A stretch of DNA of 64,000 bases from an uncultured Spirochaetaceae bacterium (GTDB lineage: Bacteria; Spirochaetota; Spirochaetia; Sphaerochaetales; Sphaerochaetaceae): contig CALXYL010000001.1 in the NCBI GenBank assembly GCA_944392985.1, positions 1 to 64,000 on the forward strand, in the 5' to 3' direction. Under the pieces are notes generated by a model. That model saw nothing but the letters and a program-made list of their open reading frames with translations, had not been told where the DNA came from and searched no databases. Shown piece after piece: positions 8,106 to 15,951 of this stretch. A program made the translations under genes and the position numbers. Each line of letters starts with the position of its first letter. Within the stretch, counting starts at the first letter, position 1.

Positions 8106-8114
8106 ACGCAGGGA

Positions 8115-8144
8115 ATGTTATCTGATAATCCGTGCGCTGTCCAA
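8115..8144 (-). promoter_or_regulatory. Promoter of the TPR lipoprotein gene
   Basis: Minus strand: TTGGAC (8144-8139), 18-base spacer, TAACAT (8120-8115), nine bases to the ATG. The rest of the intergenic stretch to 8403 holds the divergent promoter at 8239 and a short palindrome TGCTC-T-GAGCA (8173-8183); nothing else is recognised. Confidence 0.4.
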
Positions 8145-8238
8145 TCCTGGAGACGAAAAGAGGCCGATGTGCTGCTCTGAGCAAGATCATCAATGATTGT
8201 GCTGTTTGTTGATCACAGTCGGTTTTGGATATGAATTG

Positions 8239-8247
8239 TGCTATAAT
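8239..8247 (+). promoter_or_regulatory. Extended -10 promoter for the AlbA_2-type gene
   Basis: TGcTATAAT, a perfect -10 hexamer with the extended TG. No clear -35 lies upstream. The leader is long, about 150 bases to the gene at 8404. Confidence 0.5.
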
Positions 8248-8403
8248 CCTTTCAGAGAAATTCAGAGGGGTAGAGAAGCAGAGGTTCTTTATTCGTTTGC
8301 CTCTCTCATCACCCTTCATCATCGTAAGGTTGAAAAGCTCAAGAATCTTAAAACTGCTTTGCTTGAGAATATGTTTTTATAGAACATTGAATAGGAGATT
8401 ATG

Positions 8404-9672
8404 ATGGGTTTTGATCTGACAAATTTCAGCAGTATCGATATGGGAAACGGTCATGATGAGTTCAAGGACGCTCAGAATGGTATCCCGAACTCACTCTGGG
8501 AAACATATTCGGCTTTTGCCAATACAGATGGTGGTGAGATCATCCTTGGAATAGCAGAGGAGAAATCTACAGGCAATCTGAATGTTACCGGAGTTGGATC
8601 TCCTGAGCGCATTAAGAAAGTTTTCTGGGATACCATTAATAATCCAACAAAAGTATCGAACAATATTCTGTGTGATAGCGATTTCAATGAATTCACGCTT
8701 GATGATGGAAAGACGATATTCATAATCCATGTCCCATCGGCGCGGATTGAACTAAAGCCAGTATATATCAATAACGATATGCTTCGAGGCACATATAAAC
8801 GCAATCATGAGGGAGATTATCATTGTACAAAGGAAGAGGTTTCCGCCATGTTGCGTGATGCCTATCCCACATCTTACGATCTGAAAGTCATTGAAAGGTT
8901 CAAACTGGAAGATCTGAATGCAGATACAATCAGGACGTATAGAAGGTATCACGAAATCTATAAGCCAAATCATCCGTGGAACAAACTAGATAATGAGGAA
9001 TATCTCATGATGATAGGAGCTGCGGGCATTTCCGATGATGATACCATACATCCAACCTTGGCTGGCCTTCTCTTGTTTTCTGATGCAAATAGGATCATGA
9101 CCATATGCAATGGATATTTTCTTGATTACCGTGAGAACCTCGATCCTGAACATACAAGATGGACGGATCGGATACAATCCGAGTCCGGTGAATGGAGTGG
9201 TAATGTCTTTGATTTCTTTCTCTCCACAAGTAGGAAACTTGTGCAGGATTTCAAGGTTCCATTCCAGCTCAAGGATATGCAACGGGTTGAAAATACACCT
9301 CTCCATGATGCGGCAAGGGAAGCCTTGGTCAACTGTCTTGCCAATGCAGATTATTTTGGCATTGGTGGTGTTGTTATCATAAAGAACACGGATTCAATCG
9401 AATATAAGAATCCTGGATCGATACGCGTAGGACGAAAGCAGATGATGCAGGGTGGTGTATCTGATCCCCGAAACAAGAACATCATGAAGATGTTTAACCT
9501 TATTGGATACGGTGAAAAGGCCGGAAGCGGTTTCCCCTGTATAATAGATACTTGCTTATCTTATGGTTTTGCTATGCCTACAATAGAGGAGAATTCAGAA
9601 TTAGGCAGAACTTCTGTTACGGTCTGGGTGAGAAGTAAGTCTGATACAGGAGATGCGTTTCTGAATAGTTGA
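8404..9672 (+). CDS. AlbA_2/HATPase_c_4 transcriptional regulator
   Basis: A 422-residue protein. ATG 8404 is preferred to ATG 8401 because AGGAG (8393-8397) is then properly spaced. Residues 10-130 match the AlbA_2 (Schlafen-like) putative DNA-binding domain: DEFKDAQNGIPNSLWETYSAFANTDGG form, then GIAEE. Residues 290-385 match the GHKL-like C-terminal module: REALVNCLANADY, a NPGSIRVG segment, DPRNKNIM and GEKAGSGF. This architecture is common in accessory regions, often near mobile or defence genes; functions are mostly unproven. Codon use is AT-richer than the neighbours (AAT, ATA, AAA frequent), which suggests acquisition. It stands alone between a long leader and adk. Confidence 0.85.
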   Translation: MGFDLTNFSSIDMGNGHDEFKDAQNGIPNSLWETYSAFANTDGGEIILGIAEEKSTGNLNVTGVGSPERIKKVFWDTINNPTKVSNNILCDSDFNEFTLDDGKTIFIIHVPSARIELKPVYINNDMLRGTYKRNHEGDYHCTKEEVSAMLRDAYPTSYDLKVIERFKLEDLNADTIRTYRRYHEIYKPNHPWNKLDNEEYLMMIGAAGISDDDTIHPTLAGLLLFSDANRIMTICNGYFLDYRENLDPEHTRWTDRIQSESGEWSGNVFDFFLSTSRKLVQDFKVPFQLKDMQRVENTPLHDAAREALVNCLANADYFGIGGVVIIKNTDSIEYKNPGSIRVGRKQMMQGGVSDPRNKNIMKMFNLIGYGEKAGSGFPCIIDTCLSYGFAMPTIEENSELGRTSVTVWVRSKSDTGDAFLNS

Positions 9673-9808
9673 AAACATCTTCAAAGATAAGAACGTATAA
9701 ATGTCGGATTCATCATCTGGGTGATCCTTGCGGAGGAAATGCAGAATGGCTATATCCACACATCTTCCCATCAGAGCGTTCAATCGCTTTCTTTCCCTGC
9801 TTTACATC

Positions 9809-9817
9809 TGCTATACT
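9809..9817 (+). promoter_or_regulatory. adk extended -10 promoter
   Basis: TGcTATACT, 19 bases before the adk ATG, followed by CAGAGG as the likely ribosome-binding site. No strong -35 is present. Confidence 0.5.
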
Positions 9818-9836
9818 CAGTCCAGAGGTTTAGAAA

Positions 9837-10466
9837 ATGAATATAGTTCTTCTTGGCCCTCCCGGGGCTGGCAAAGGCACTCTGGCTGCTCTTCTGAAGA
9901 ATGAGCTTGGCGTTCCCCATATCTCCACTGGTGATATCTTCCGCTCAAACATCAAGAACGGGACAGAGCTTGGGAAGAAAGTGCAGGGAATACTTGCATC
10001 CGGCGGTCTTGTCCCCGATGAGGTGACAATCGAGATGGTCCGTGATCGTCTTTCAGCTGATGACACTGCTTCCGGGTACATACTCGATGGTTTTCCGAGG
10101 ACTATCGGACAGGCTGAGGCTCTGGACGGGATGGCATCTATTGATGCGGTAGTGAACTTCGTCCTTTCCGATGATGAGGTTGTGAAGAGGCTTTCCGGCC
10201 GCCGCCTTGCGCCGTCCACAGGACGCATCTACCACATCATCACGAATCCGCCTAAGAAGGAGGGAATCGATGATGAGACCGGTGAGAAGCTGATCCAGCG
10301 CGATGATGACAAGCCCGAGGCGATCATGCACCGCCTTGAGGTCTACAGGGCAGAGACAGCTCCTCTTATCGGATACTACAAGGAGAAGGGGAATATCATC
10401 GATATCGATGCATCTCCGTCTCCAGAGGATGTCCTGAAGTCGGTTCTTGCTGCACTTAAGGCGTGA
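9837..10466 (+). CDS. adk: Adenylate kinase
   Basis: A 209-residue enzyme converting ATP + AMP to 2 ADP. The P-loop is GPPGAGKGT (residues 7-15); the AMP site shows STGDIFR and the conserved DGFPRT; the lid opens with RLSGRR and contains the long-form segment ending QRDDDKPE, where a conserved Arg-Asp-Asp precedes the lid's return. The lid has no zinc Cys quartet, unlike many Gram-positive long-type enzymes. Length is typical of long bacterial forms (about 214). It is followed by a GH13 gene that has its own promoter, so adk is probably a short transcript of its own with some read-through. Confidence 0.97.
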   Translation: MNIVLLGPPGAGKGTLAALLKNELGVPHISTGDIFRSNIKNGTELGKKVQGILASGGLVPDEVTIEMVRDRLSADDTASGYILDGFPRTIGQAEALDGMASIDAVVNFVLSDDEVVKRLSGRRLAPSTGRIYHIITNPPKKEGIDDETGEKLIQRDDDKPEAIMHRLEVYRAETAPLIGYYKEKGNIIDIDASPSPEDVLKSVLAALKA

Positions 10467-10478
10467 TTTCGCAAATCT

Positions 10479-10520
10479 CCTGCCTCCTTGGGTGCTATAG
10501 TAGTATCCAGTGGAGGCAGG
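10479..10520 (+). repeat. Inverted repeat that can pair with the GH13 ribosome-binding site
   Basis: CCTGCCTCC (10479-10487) and GGAGGCAGG (10512-10520) are perfect 9-base complements, 24 bases apart. The 3' arm contains the GGAGG that serves the GH13 gene. The internal promoter lies in the loop, so transcripts started there lack the 5' arm, whereas read-through from adk would hide the ribosome-binding site. Confidence 0.5.
10493..10501 (+). promoter_or_regulatory. GH13 gene extended -10 promoter
   Basis: TGcTATAGT, 22 bases before the ATG, inside the loop of the inverted repeat 10479-10520. Confidence 0.45.
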
Positions 10521-10523
10521 TAA

Positions 10524-12389
10524 ATGAAGAGCGTATTCTTCTCATTCTCTGAACCGTTTGTTTCCCCTCTCTTTCCAGAGAAGGGCAAGGAAGTATCCAT
10601 TTCGATAGTATTCTCATCATCCCCTGATTCAGTCATTCTCCGCACAGATGATGACAATGGCCTCATGTCCTCCTATCCGATGAGGCAGAGCGGTGATTTC
10701 AATGGCTGTCCCATGTACTCGGCATCCGTCCCTGTCACAGTATCTGAAGATCCTTTCCATTTCTTCTTCATCTTCTTTGACGGCGGGATCAGCCGCTACT
10801 ATTCAAAGGAAGGTGTGACGAGGAATACTCCGAAGGTCTCCTCACGCTTCATGATCCTCCCATCCCTCGATGCTCCCTCCTGGGTCGGGGCATCGACGTG
10901 CTATCAGATATTCCCGGACAGGTTCTACCGCGGTTCCGGGAACCTTGGCGCAAGGGAAGGCGAGTATGAATTCGATGGGGGACGGGTGACAACCCCTTCC
11001 TTTGATTCAGCTCCGCGTCCGTTTGCAGAGGCAAGATGCCTCGATTTCTACAATGGGGATCTTCCTGGGATTGAGCAGAAGCTACCGTATCTGAGAAGCC
11101 TTGGTGTGAACGCGATCTATCTCAATCCGATCAATGATTCCCGCACTGTCCATCGCTATGATGCTGTCGATTTTCTCCATGTCGATCCGAAGCTGGGAGG
11201 GGATGAAGCGTATGCATCCCTTCTGGAGAAAGCGCACGAGGCTGGAATACGAATCATCCTCGATATCTCGATCAACCATACAGGCATTGAAGCGCTCTGG
11301 TATAGAAAGGCGCTGTCCGATCCAGAATCGGAAGAGCATGGGTTCTACTACTTCGATGGCTCCGAAGCGCGTTGCTGGCAGGGAGTGAGGACGCTGCCGC
11401 AGCTCAATTACAATTCACAGGAGCTGAGGAACCGCATCTACAGGGATGAAGGTTCGGCGATGCAGAAATATCTTCTTCCTCCATTTACACAGGACGGCTG
11501 GCGACTGGATGTCTCTCCTGAGCTTGGAAGGGCAGGACGTGATCAGATGACGAAGGAAGTCTGGAGGGAGGTCAGGAAGAGCCTGAAGGCAATCAGGAAG
11601 GATCTCTACCTCGTCGGCGAGGACTGGGATGACAGCGAGGGGTATATGCTTGGCGATATGTGGGATGCGACGATGAACTATTACGGTTCGTCCCGTCCTC
11701 TGAGATCCTGGATGGGAGAGCGTGACAGGTTCCTTACAGCTGGATGGGGCCATGATCCGGAGAGGGAAGCGCCATGGACGGGAGAGGAGACAGCGAAGGC
11801 TCTCCTTGATGCGATCAATTCCGTTCCTGATCAGGCCGCATTCTTCCAGATGAACCTCCTTGACAGCCACGATACCCCGCGCCTCCACAGCAATGAGGCT
11901 GTATTCTCGAAGCGCATCTACATAGGCTGTGTACTAGCTTATTTCTCCCTTCCTGGGATGCCATCGATCTACTATGGGGATGAGAATCTCAATAAGGGCG
12001 AGATGGGGTCAGTCGAAGGTGCGCGCTATCCTATGTGCTGGGATGAGGGTAAGTGGGATATGGATGTCCACGAAGCATACAGCAGGATGGGAGAGCTGAG
12101 GGCAAAGGGATTCTTCCCTTATTCAGCGGTGAGGATTGAGGCAATTGACGATGAGGCGTTCTATATTGCGAGGATCGCAAAGGACTCTGCTGCCGTGACA
12201 ATCGTCAACAGATGCCCGAGGGAGAGGGATGTCTCGATAAGCCTCTTCGCGCTTCCCTCCGCATCTGTCTCCATCTGGTATGGGAATGCAGAGGCGAAGG
12301 CGTCTTCGGGGCACCTGGAGGTAAGGCTTCCTGCAGAGGAGAGCGCTGTTGTGCTGCTTTCCTCCAATGGTGCGGTCAAGGTGCTCTGA
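10524..12389 (+). CDS. Glycoside hydrolase family 13 (neopullulanase/maltodextrin glucosidase type)
   Basis: A 621-residue enzyme without signal peptide, so probably cytoplasmic, acting on alpha-1,4/1,6 glucans such as imported maltodextrins. Residues 1-110 form a beta-rich N-domain as in neopullulanase and MalZ. The barrel starts at CYQIFPDRFYRG (126-136), with AIYLNPI and DISINHTG (region II-type motif). Catalytic residues are visible: nucleophile D329 in GWRLDV, acid/base E366 in VGEDWDD, and D450 in LLDSHDTPR. A small beta C-domain follows. Family 13_20-like is my best guess. It sits between adk and guaB, each with its own promoter. Confidence 0.9.
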   Translation: MKSVFFSFSEPFVSPLFPEKGKEVSISIVFSSSPDSVILRTDDDNGLMSSYPMRQSGDFNGCPMYSASVPVTVSEDPFHFFFIFFDGGISRYYSKEGVTRNTPKVSSRFMILPSLDAPSWVGASTCYQIFPDRFYRGSGNLGAREGEYEFDGGRVTTPSFDSAPRPFAEARCLDFYNGDLPGIEQKLPYLRSLGVNAIYLNPINDSRTVHRYDAVDFLHVDPKLGGDEAYASLLEKAHEAGIRIILDISINHTGIEALWYRKALSDPESEEHGFYYFDGSEARCWQGVRTLPQLNYNSQELRNRIYRDEGSAMQKYLLPPFTQDGWRLDVSPELGRAGRDQMTKEVWREVRKSLKAIRKDLYLVGEDWDDSEGYMLGDMWDATMNYYGSSRPLRSWMGERDRFLTAGWGHDPEREAPWTGEETAKALLDAINSVPDQAAFFQMNLLDSHDTPRLHSNEAVFSKRIYIGCVLAYFSLPGMPSIYYGDENLNKGEMGSVEGARYPMCWDEGKWDMDVHEAYSRMGELRAKGFFPYSAVRIEAIDDEAFYIARIAKDSAAVTIVNRCPRERDVSISLFALPSASVSIWYGNAEAKASSGHLEVRLPAEESAVVLLSSNGAVKVL

Positions 12390-12393
12390 AGGA

Positions 12394-12422
12394 TTGAGGG
12401 GATAAGCCGGCATCTGTATAAT
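12394..12422 (+). promoter_or_regulatory. guaB promoter
   Basis: TTGAGG (12394-12399), 17-base spacer, TATAAT (12417-12422), then AAGGAG before the ATG. It is one of the best sigma-70 matches in the window. Confidence 0.7.
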
Positions 12423-12438
12423 CGGGCAAGGAGACATC

Positions 12439-13950
12439 ATGGCATATTTCTATAAGGATCTCTCACGTACATTCAGTGAGTACCTTCTTGTTCCCGGTTA
12501 TTCGTCTGCTGACTGCATCCCGTCAAATGTTTCGCTTCGCACTCCGCTTGTGAAATACAGGAAGGGGGAAGAGCCAAGACAGCACCTCAATATTCCAATG
12601 GTCAGCGCGATCATGCAGGCCGTTTCAGGTGAGAAGATGGGGGAGGCCCTCGCGAGGGAGGGTGGTATCGCGTTCATCTATGGCTCGCAGAGCGCCGATG
12701 ATGAGGCTCAGATGGTAAGCAAGGTCAAGGCATACAAGGCTGGCTTCGTTACCTCTGACAGCAATCTCCGACCGGACAGCACTCTTTCAGATGTGCTTGA
12801 ACTCACAGGAAGGACTGGGCACTCAACGATTGCCATCACATCCGATGGCAGCGCAACAGGACGCCTTGAGGGTGTCGTCACCTCCCGTGACTACCGTGTC
12901 TCGCGTATGTCGCCAGAAACACTTGTCTCATCCTTCATGACACCATATGAGAAGCTGATACTCGGCAAGGATGGCATTAGCCTTTCTGAGGCCAATAACA
13001 TCATATGGGAGCATAAGCTCAACCAGCTGCCGATCGTCAATGACGAAGGGAATCTCGTGTCGTTCGTTTTCCGCAAGGATTATTCAGTGCATAAGGAGAA
13101 TCCAAATGAGCTTCTGGATAGCAGGAAGCGCTATATCGTCGGAGCTGGAATCAATACAAGGGATTATGAGGAGAGGGTTCCGAAGCTCCTTGCTGCTGGT
13201 GCAGATGTGCTCTGCATCGATTCTTCTGAAGGATTCTCTGAGTGGCAGAGGAAAACGCTTTCATGGATCAGGGAGAATTACGGTGACAGCGTCATGGTCG
13301 GGGCTGGCAATGTCATTGACCGTGATGGGTTCCGTTTCCTTGCAGATGCCGGTGCTGATTTCATAAAAGTCGGGATCGGGGGCGGCTCGATCTGCATCAC
13401 GCGGGAAACAAAAGGAATCGGGCGCGGTCAGGCGAGCGCGCTGATCGAGGTGACTGAAGCGAGGGATGAATACTTTCGGGAGACAGGCATCTACATACCG
13501 ATATGCTCAGATGGTGGCATAGTCTTTGATTACCATATCACGCTTGCACTTGCCATGGGTGCTGACTTCGTAATGCTCGGACGTTACTTCGCCAGATTTG
13601 ATGAGTCTCCATCTGCGTTGGTGAACATCAACGGCAACTTCCTCAAGGAATACTGGGGAGAAGGCTCCCAGAGGGCTCGCAACTGGCAGCGCTACGACAT
13701 GGGAGGTGAGAGAAAGCTCTCATTCCCTGAAGGTGTTGATTCCTATGTGCCATACGCTGGAGCGCTGAAGGACAATGTCGCGCTTACGGTGCAGAAGATC
13801 AGGTCGACGATGTGCAACTGCGGAGCCTTGAGCATCAAGGAGCTGCAGGAGAAGGCAAGGCTCACTGTTGTCAGTGCGACAAGCATCAAGGAAGGCGGCG
13901 CCCATGATGTCATCCTCAAGGACAGGGAGCAGCTTCAGTCGAAGTATTGA
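12439..13950 (+). CDS. guaB: IMP dehydrogenase, Tritrichomonas-like type
   Basis: A 503-residue enzyme oxidising IMP to XMP with NAD+, the committed step to GMP. The active-site loop is [20 protein letters not shown], with catalytic Cys 319. The flap carries NWQRYD with Arg 418 and Tyr 419, and the C-terminus has [13 protein letters not shown]-type insert lies around residues 110-220. Overall length, residue numbering and many segments (CIPSNV, REGGI, SDGGIV) correspond closely to the Tritrichomonas foetus enzyme as I remember it, unlike the usual bacterial GuaB loop (GPGSICTT). It has its own promoter and is followed by a separate lipoprotein gene. Confidence 0.93.
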   Translation: MAYFYKDLSRTFSEYLLVPGYSSADCIPSNVSLRTPLVKYRKGEEPRQHLNIPMVSAIMQAVSGEKMGEALAREGGIAFIYGSQSADDEAQMVSKVKAYKAGFVTSDSNLRPDSTLSDVLELTGRTGHSTIAITSDGSATGRLEGVVTSRDYRVSRMSPETLVSSFMTPYEKLILGKDGISLSEANNIIWEHKLNQLPIVNDEGNLVSFVFRKDYSVHKENPNELLDSRKRYIVGAGINTRDYEERVPKLLAAGADVLCIDSSEGFSEWQRKTLSWIRENYGDSVMVGAGNVIDRDGFRFLADAGADFIKVGIGGGSICITRETKGIGRGQASALIEVTEARDEYFRETGIYIPICSDGGIVFDYHITLALAMGADFVMLGRYFARFDESPSALVNINGNFLKEYWGEGSQRARNWQRYDMGGERKLSFPEGVDSYVPYAGALKDNVALTVQKIRSTMCNCGALSIKELQEKARLTVVSATSIKEGGAHDVILKDREQLQSKY

Positions 13951-13958
13951 TGAGAGTA

Positions 13959-13967
13959 TGCTATATT
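13959..13967 (+). promoter_or_regulatory. Extended -10 promoter of the G9 lipoprotein gene
   Basis: TGcTATATT, 22 bases before the ATG; a purine-rich run (ATAGGGGGAAAAG) supplies the ribosome-binding site. Confidence 0.45.
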
Positions 13968-13989
13968 CTTCAGATAATAGGGGGAAAAG

Positions 13990-14769
13990 ATGAATCGTAT
14001 CCTTCGTGCAGTCATTGTGCTATCTCTTTGTCTGCTGGCAGTTTCCTGCAGTGATCCAATGGGGGGGGGAACGCGATTACTGAACCCGCCTGAGTGGGCT
14101 ATCGGAATCTGGGACTCATGGGAGGATGTGGGGCTCAGTATTCCTACGCGATGGGCGATGTTAATCGAAGATGATCATATCGAAATGAGCAGGGATAAGA
14201 TGCCGATGGTAGATTATTTCCCGGATTCCAGATATGAGAAATACGGTTTTGTTGAAGAGTATCCAGATGAGGATACATACATCCTCAGAATCGGAAATGG
14301 TACTGAACTGGTCATAAGCAACCTTGGCGATGGATTGATCCTTGTCGATGGCAACTGGCCGCTATCCTATGGATATACAGGTGTCGAAGGTGATTTCTCC
14401 AGAGCGGATAGTTTCGCTAAAGGATTTTACTTCCCTGACTGGGCATATGGCGTCTGGGAAGGGAGCGCTGAGAATGCGGATGGATCGGTGATTGATCTGC
14501 AGATCGTGGTCGCTTTAAGCAATCTGTGGATCATGAATGCCGAGACAGGAGAGGAATACCTTGATCTCATTGCTGACAGTGGCTTGTCGTATAAAATCTA
14601 TTCGTACATTGACAAGGAAGGCTGGAGATTCGAATCAGATTCCGTCCTTGTCGATCTCGTCCTTCTGGAAGATGGGACAGGGAACACGATCGAAGTCAAG
14701 GGGATTTGGACATATGGTGAGGGGACAATGGAAATTGAGGAAGGAACTATCTTCAGCAAAGTCCAGTGA
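13990..14769 (+). CDS. Putative lipoprotein with in-frame G9 tract (possibly phase-variable)
   Basis: A 259-residue lipoprotein: signal helix residues 5-17, lipobox AVSC, lipidated Cys 20. Directly after it, codons for Met-Gly-Gly-Gly contain an uninterrupted run of nine G (14061-14069). Gain or loss of one G brings an early stop (TGA within about 12 codons), so the gene could switch on and off by slippage. The mature part has two related modules, beginning PPEWAIGIWDS and FPDWAYGVWEG, each followed by beta strands, as in small lipocalin-like domains. No family is recognised. It has its own extended -10 promoter; the tRNA gene follows. Confidence 0.8.
   Translation: MNRILRAVIVLSLCLLAVSCSDPMGGGTRLLNPPEWAIGIWDSWEDVGLSIPTRWAMLIEDDHIEMSRDKMPMVDYFPDSRYEKYGFVEEYPDEDTYILRIGNGTELVISNLGDGLILVDGNWPLSYGYTGVEGDFSRADSFAKGFYFPDWAYGVWEGSAENADGSVIDLQIVVALSNLWIMNAETGEEYLDLIADSGLSYKIYSYIDKEGWRFESDSVLVDLVLLEDGTGNTIEVKGIWTYGEGTMEIEEGTIFSKVQ
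14061..14069 (+). repeat. Homopolymeric G tract (G9) inside a lipoprotein gene
   Basis: Nine consecutive G just after the lipobox codons. With eight or ten G, translation stops about 7 or 11 codons later, respectively. Confidence 0.9.
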
Positions 14770-14814
14770 TGGTCTTGCCACAAGATGCTGTCTATGCTAA
14801 GGTATCTTCCGTTC

Positions 14815-14886
14815 GGAGGATTAGCTCAGCGGGAGAGCGCTTGCCTTACAAGCAAGATGTCACAAGTTCAATCCTTGTATCCTCCA
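14815..14886 (+). tRNA. tRNA-Val (anticodon TAC)
   Basis: A 72-base cloverleaf: acceptor GGAGGAT/ATCCTCC, D stem GCTC/GAGC, anticodon stem CTTGC/GCAAG around loop CTTACAA (anticodon TAC, reading GUA), five-base variable region, T stem ACAAG/CTTGT with loop TTCAATC, discriminator A. The 3' CCA is not encoded. A weak promoter (TTGCCA at 14775, TAAGGT 17 bases on) precedes it and a terminator follows within three bases. Confidence 0.95.
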
Positions 14887-14888
14887 TC

Positions 14889-14911
14889 AAGCCGGTGAAG
14901 AGCCGGCTTTT
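14889..14911 (+). terminator. Terminator of tRNA-Val
   Basis: AAGCCGG-TGAAGAG-CCGGCTT plus TT: a 7-bp stem with U-run, starting three bases after the tRNA. Confidence 0.8.
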
Positions 14912-14932
14912 CATTTGATTGAGAGGTGTGTT

Positions 14933-15874
14933 ATGGAGAAGAAGAACAGGCTCAGTGACCTGCCTGTGGTCTTTCTTCTGGCGATGCTCTGCTGCTTTCT
15001 ATGGGGAAGCGCGACACCTGCTATCAAGAAGGGCTATGAGATCTTCGGAATCGCGAATTCCGATACAGTTTCGATCATTCTCTTTGCTGGAATCAGGTTC
15101 TTCCTGGCAGGAATCCTTGTCGTACTCTTCCAGTCCATCATAAGGAAGGAATTCATCAAGCCTACGAAGGAGGCTGTTCCATACATCTTCAAGCTCAGCC
15201 TTGCCCAGACGATTGTCCAGTATTTCTGCTTCTATGTGGGGCTTGCCCATACAAGCGGGGTCACTGGAACGATTCTTTCAGGTGCGAGTGGCTTCTTCTC
15301 CATCCTCCTTGCCTCCCTGCTTTTCCGCTATGAGAAGCTGACTGTGCCGAAGATCATCGGATGCATCATGGGCTTCGGGGGCCTTGTGATCATGAATGTT
15401 TCCTTCTCAGGAGGCACTGTATTCAGCTTCACGCTCTCAGGGGAGGGTCTTGTCCTCCTTTCGACGATCAGCCTCGCGCTTTCCGGCATCCTCGTGAAGA
15501 AGTATTCCTCACGCTTTGATGTCGTGATGCTTTCCGGATACCAGTTCATCGTCGGAGGCTTCGTGATGATTGCGGTCGGCCTTGCCCTTGGCGGGAGAAT
15601 CGCCCTTGTCAGCAGCATCTCCGCTTACATCCTTCTCCTTTATATGGCGCTGATCTCCGCTGTTGCATACTCAGTCTGGGGAATACTGATGAAGAACAAC
15701 CCTGTAAGCCGTGTCTCAATCTTCAATTTCATGACTCCGCTTTTCGGTGTGCTTCTTTCGGCCATCTTCCTTGGTGAAGTTGAGCAGGCTCTGCAGCTGA
15801 ACAAGCTCATCGCGCTTGTCCTTGTCTGCGGCGGAATCTACATCGTCAACAGGAAGTACGGAGGAGCAGAATAA
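14933..15874 (+). CDS. EamA-family drug/metabolite transporter
   Basis: A 313-residue membrane protein with ten hydrophobic helices in two EamA repeats (about residues 10-145 and 160-305), the normal length for DMT exporters. I prefer ATG 14933, six bases after GAGAGG, to the upstream TTG at 14915 that lies in the tRNA terminator region. The first helix has CFLWGSATPAIKKGY, a typical start of repeat one, and FLGE appears near the end of the second repeat (AIFLGEVEQ). Substrate is unknown; relatives export amino acids, nucleobases or small metabolites. It is monocistronic, downstream of the tRNA. Confidence 0.88.
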   Translation: MEKKNRLSDLPVVFLLAMLCCFLWGSATPAIKKGYEIFGIANSDTVSIILFAGIRFFLAGILVVLFQSIIRKEFIKPTKEAVPYIFKLSLAQTIVQYFCFYVGLAHTSGVTGTILSGASGFFSILLASLLFRYEKLTVPKIIGCIMGFGGLVIMNVSFSGGTVFSFTLSGEGLVLLSTISLALSGILVKKYSSRFDVVMLSGYQFIVGGFVMIAVGLALGGRIALVSSISAYILLLYMALISAVAYSVWGILMKNNPVSRVSIFNFMTPLFGVLLSAIFLGEVEQALQLNKLIALVLVCGGIYIVNRKYGGAE

Positions 15875-15890
15875 GGCAGACGATTGTACC

Positions 15891-15921
15891 TTGACGACAA
15901 GCTACCGAGGGGGGGTAGCAT
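15891..15921 (+). promoter_or_regulatory. Promoter with G7 tract in the spacer (possibly phase-variable)
   Basis: TTGACG (15891-15896) and TAGCAT (15916-15921) are separated by 19 bases that end in seven G (15909-15915). Loss of two G would give the optimal 17-base spacing. GCTACC (15901-15906) and GGTAGC (15914-15919) flank the tract as an inverted repeat. Downstream, GGAGA-GAAA-TCTCC (15927-15940) can form a hairpin beside the ribosome-binding site. Confidence 0.5.
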
Positions 15922-15951
15922 GTTATGGAGAGAAATCTCCGGAGGTACAAT

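Noticed and set aside
9739-9840. A 33-codon frame between the AlbA_2-type gene and adk, preceded by GGAGG
   Set aside because: The GGAGG is only two bases from the ATG, the frame overlaps the adk promoter and the product shows no features.
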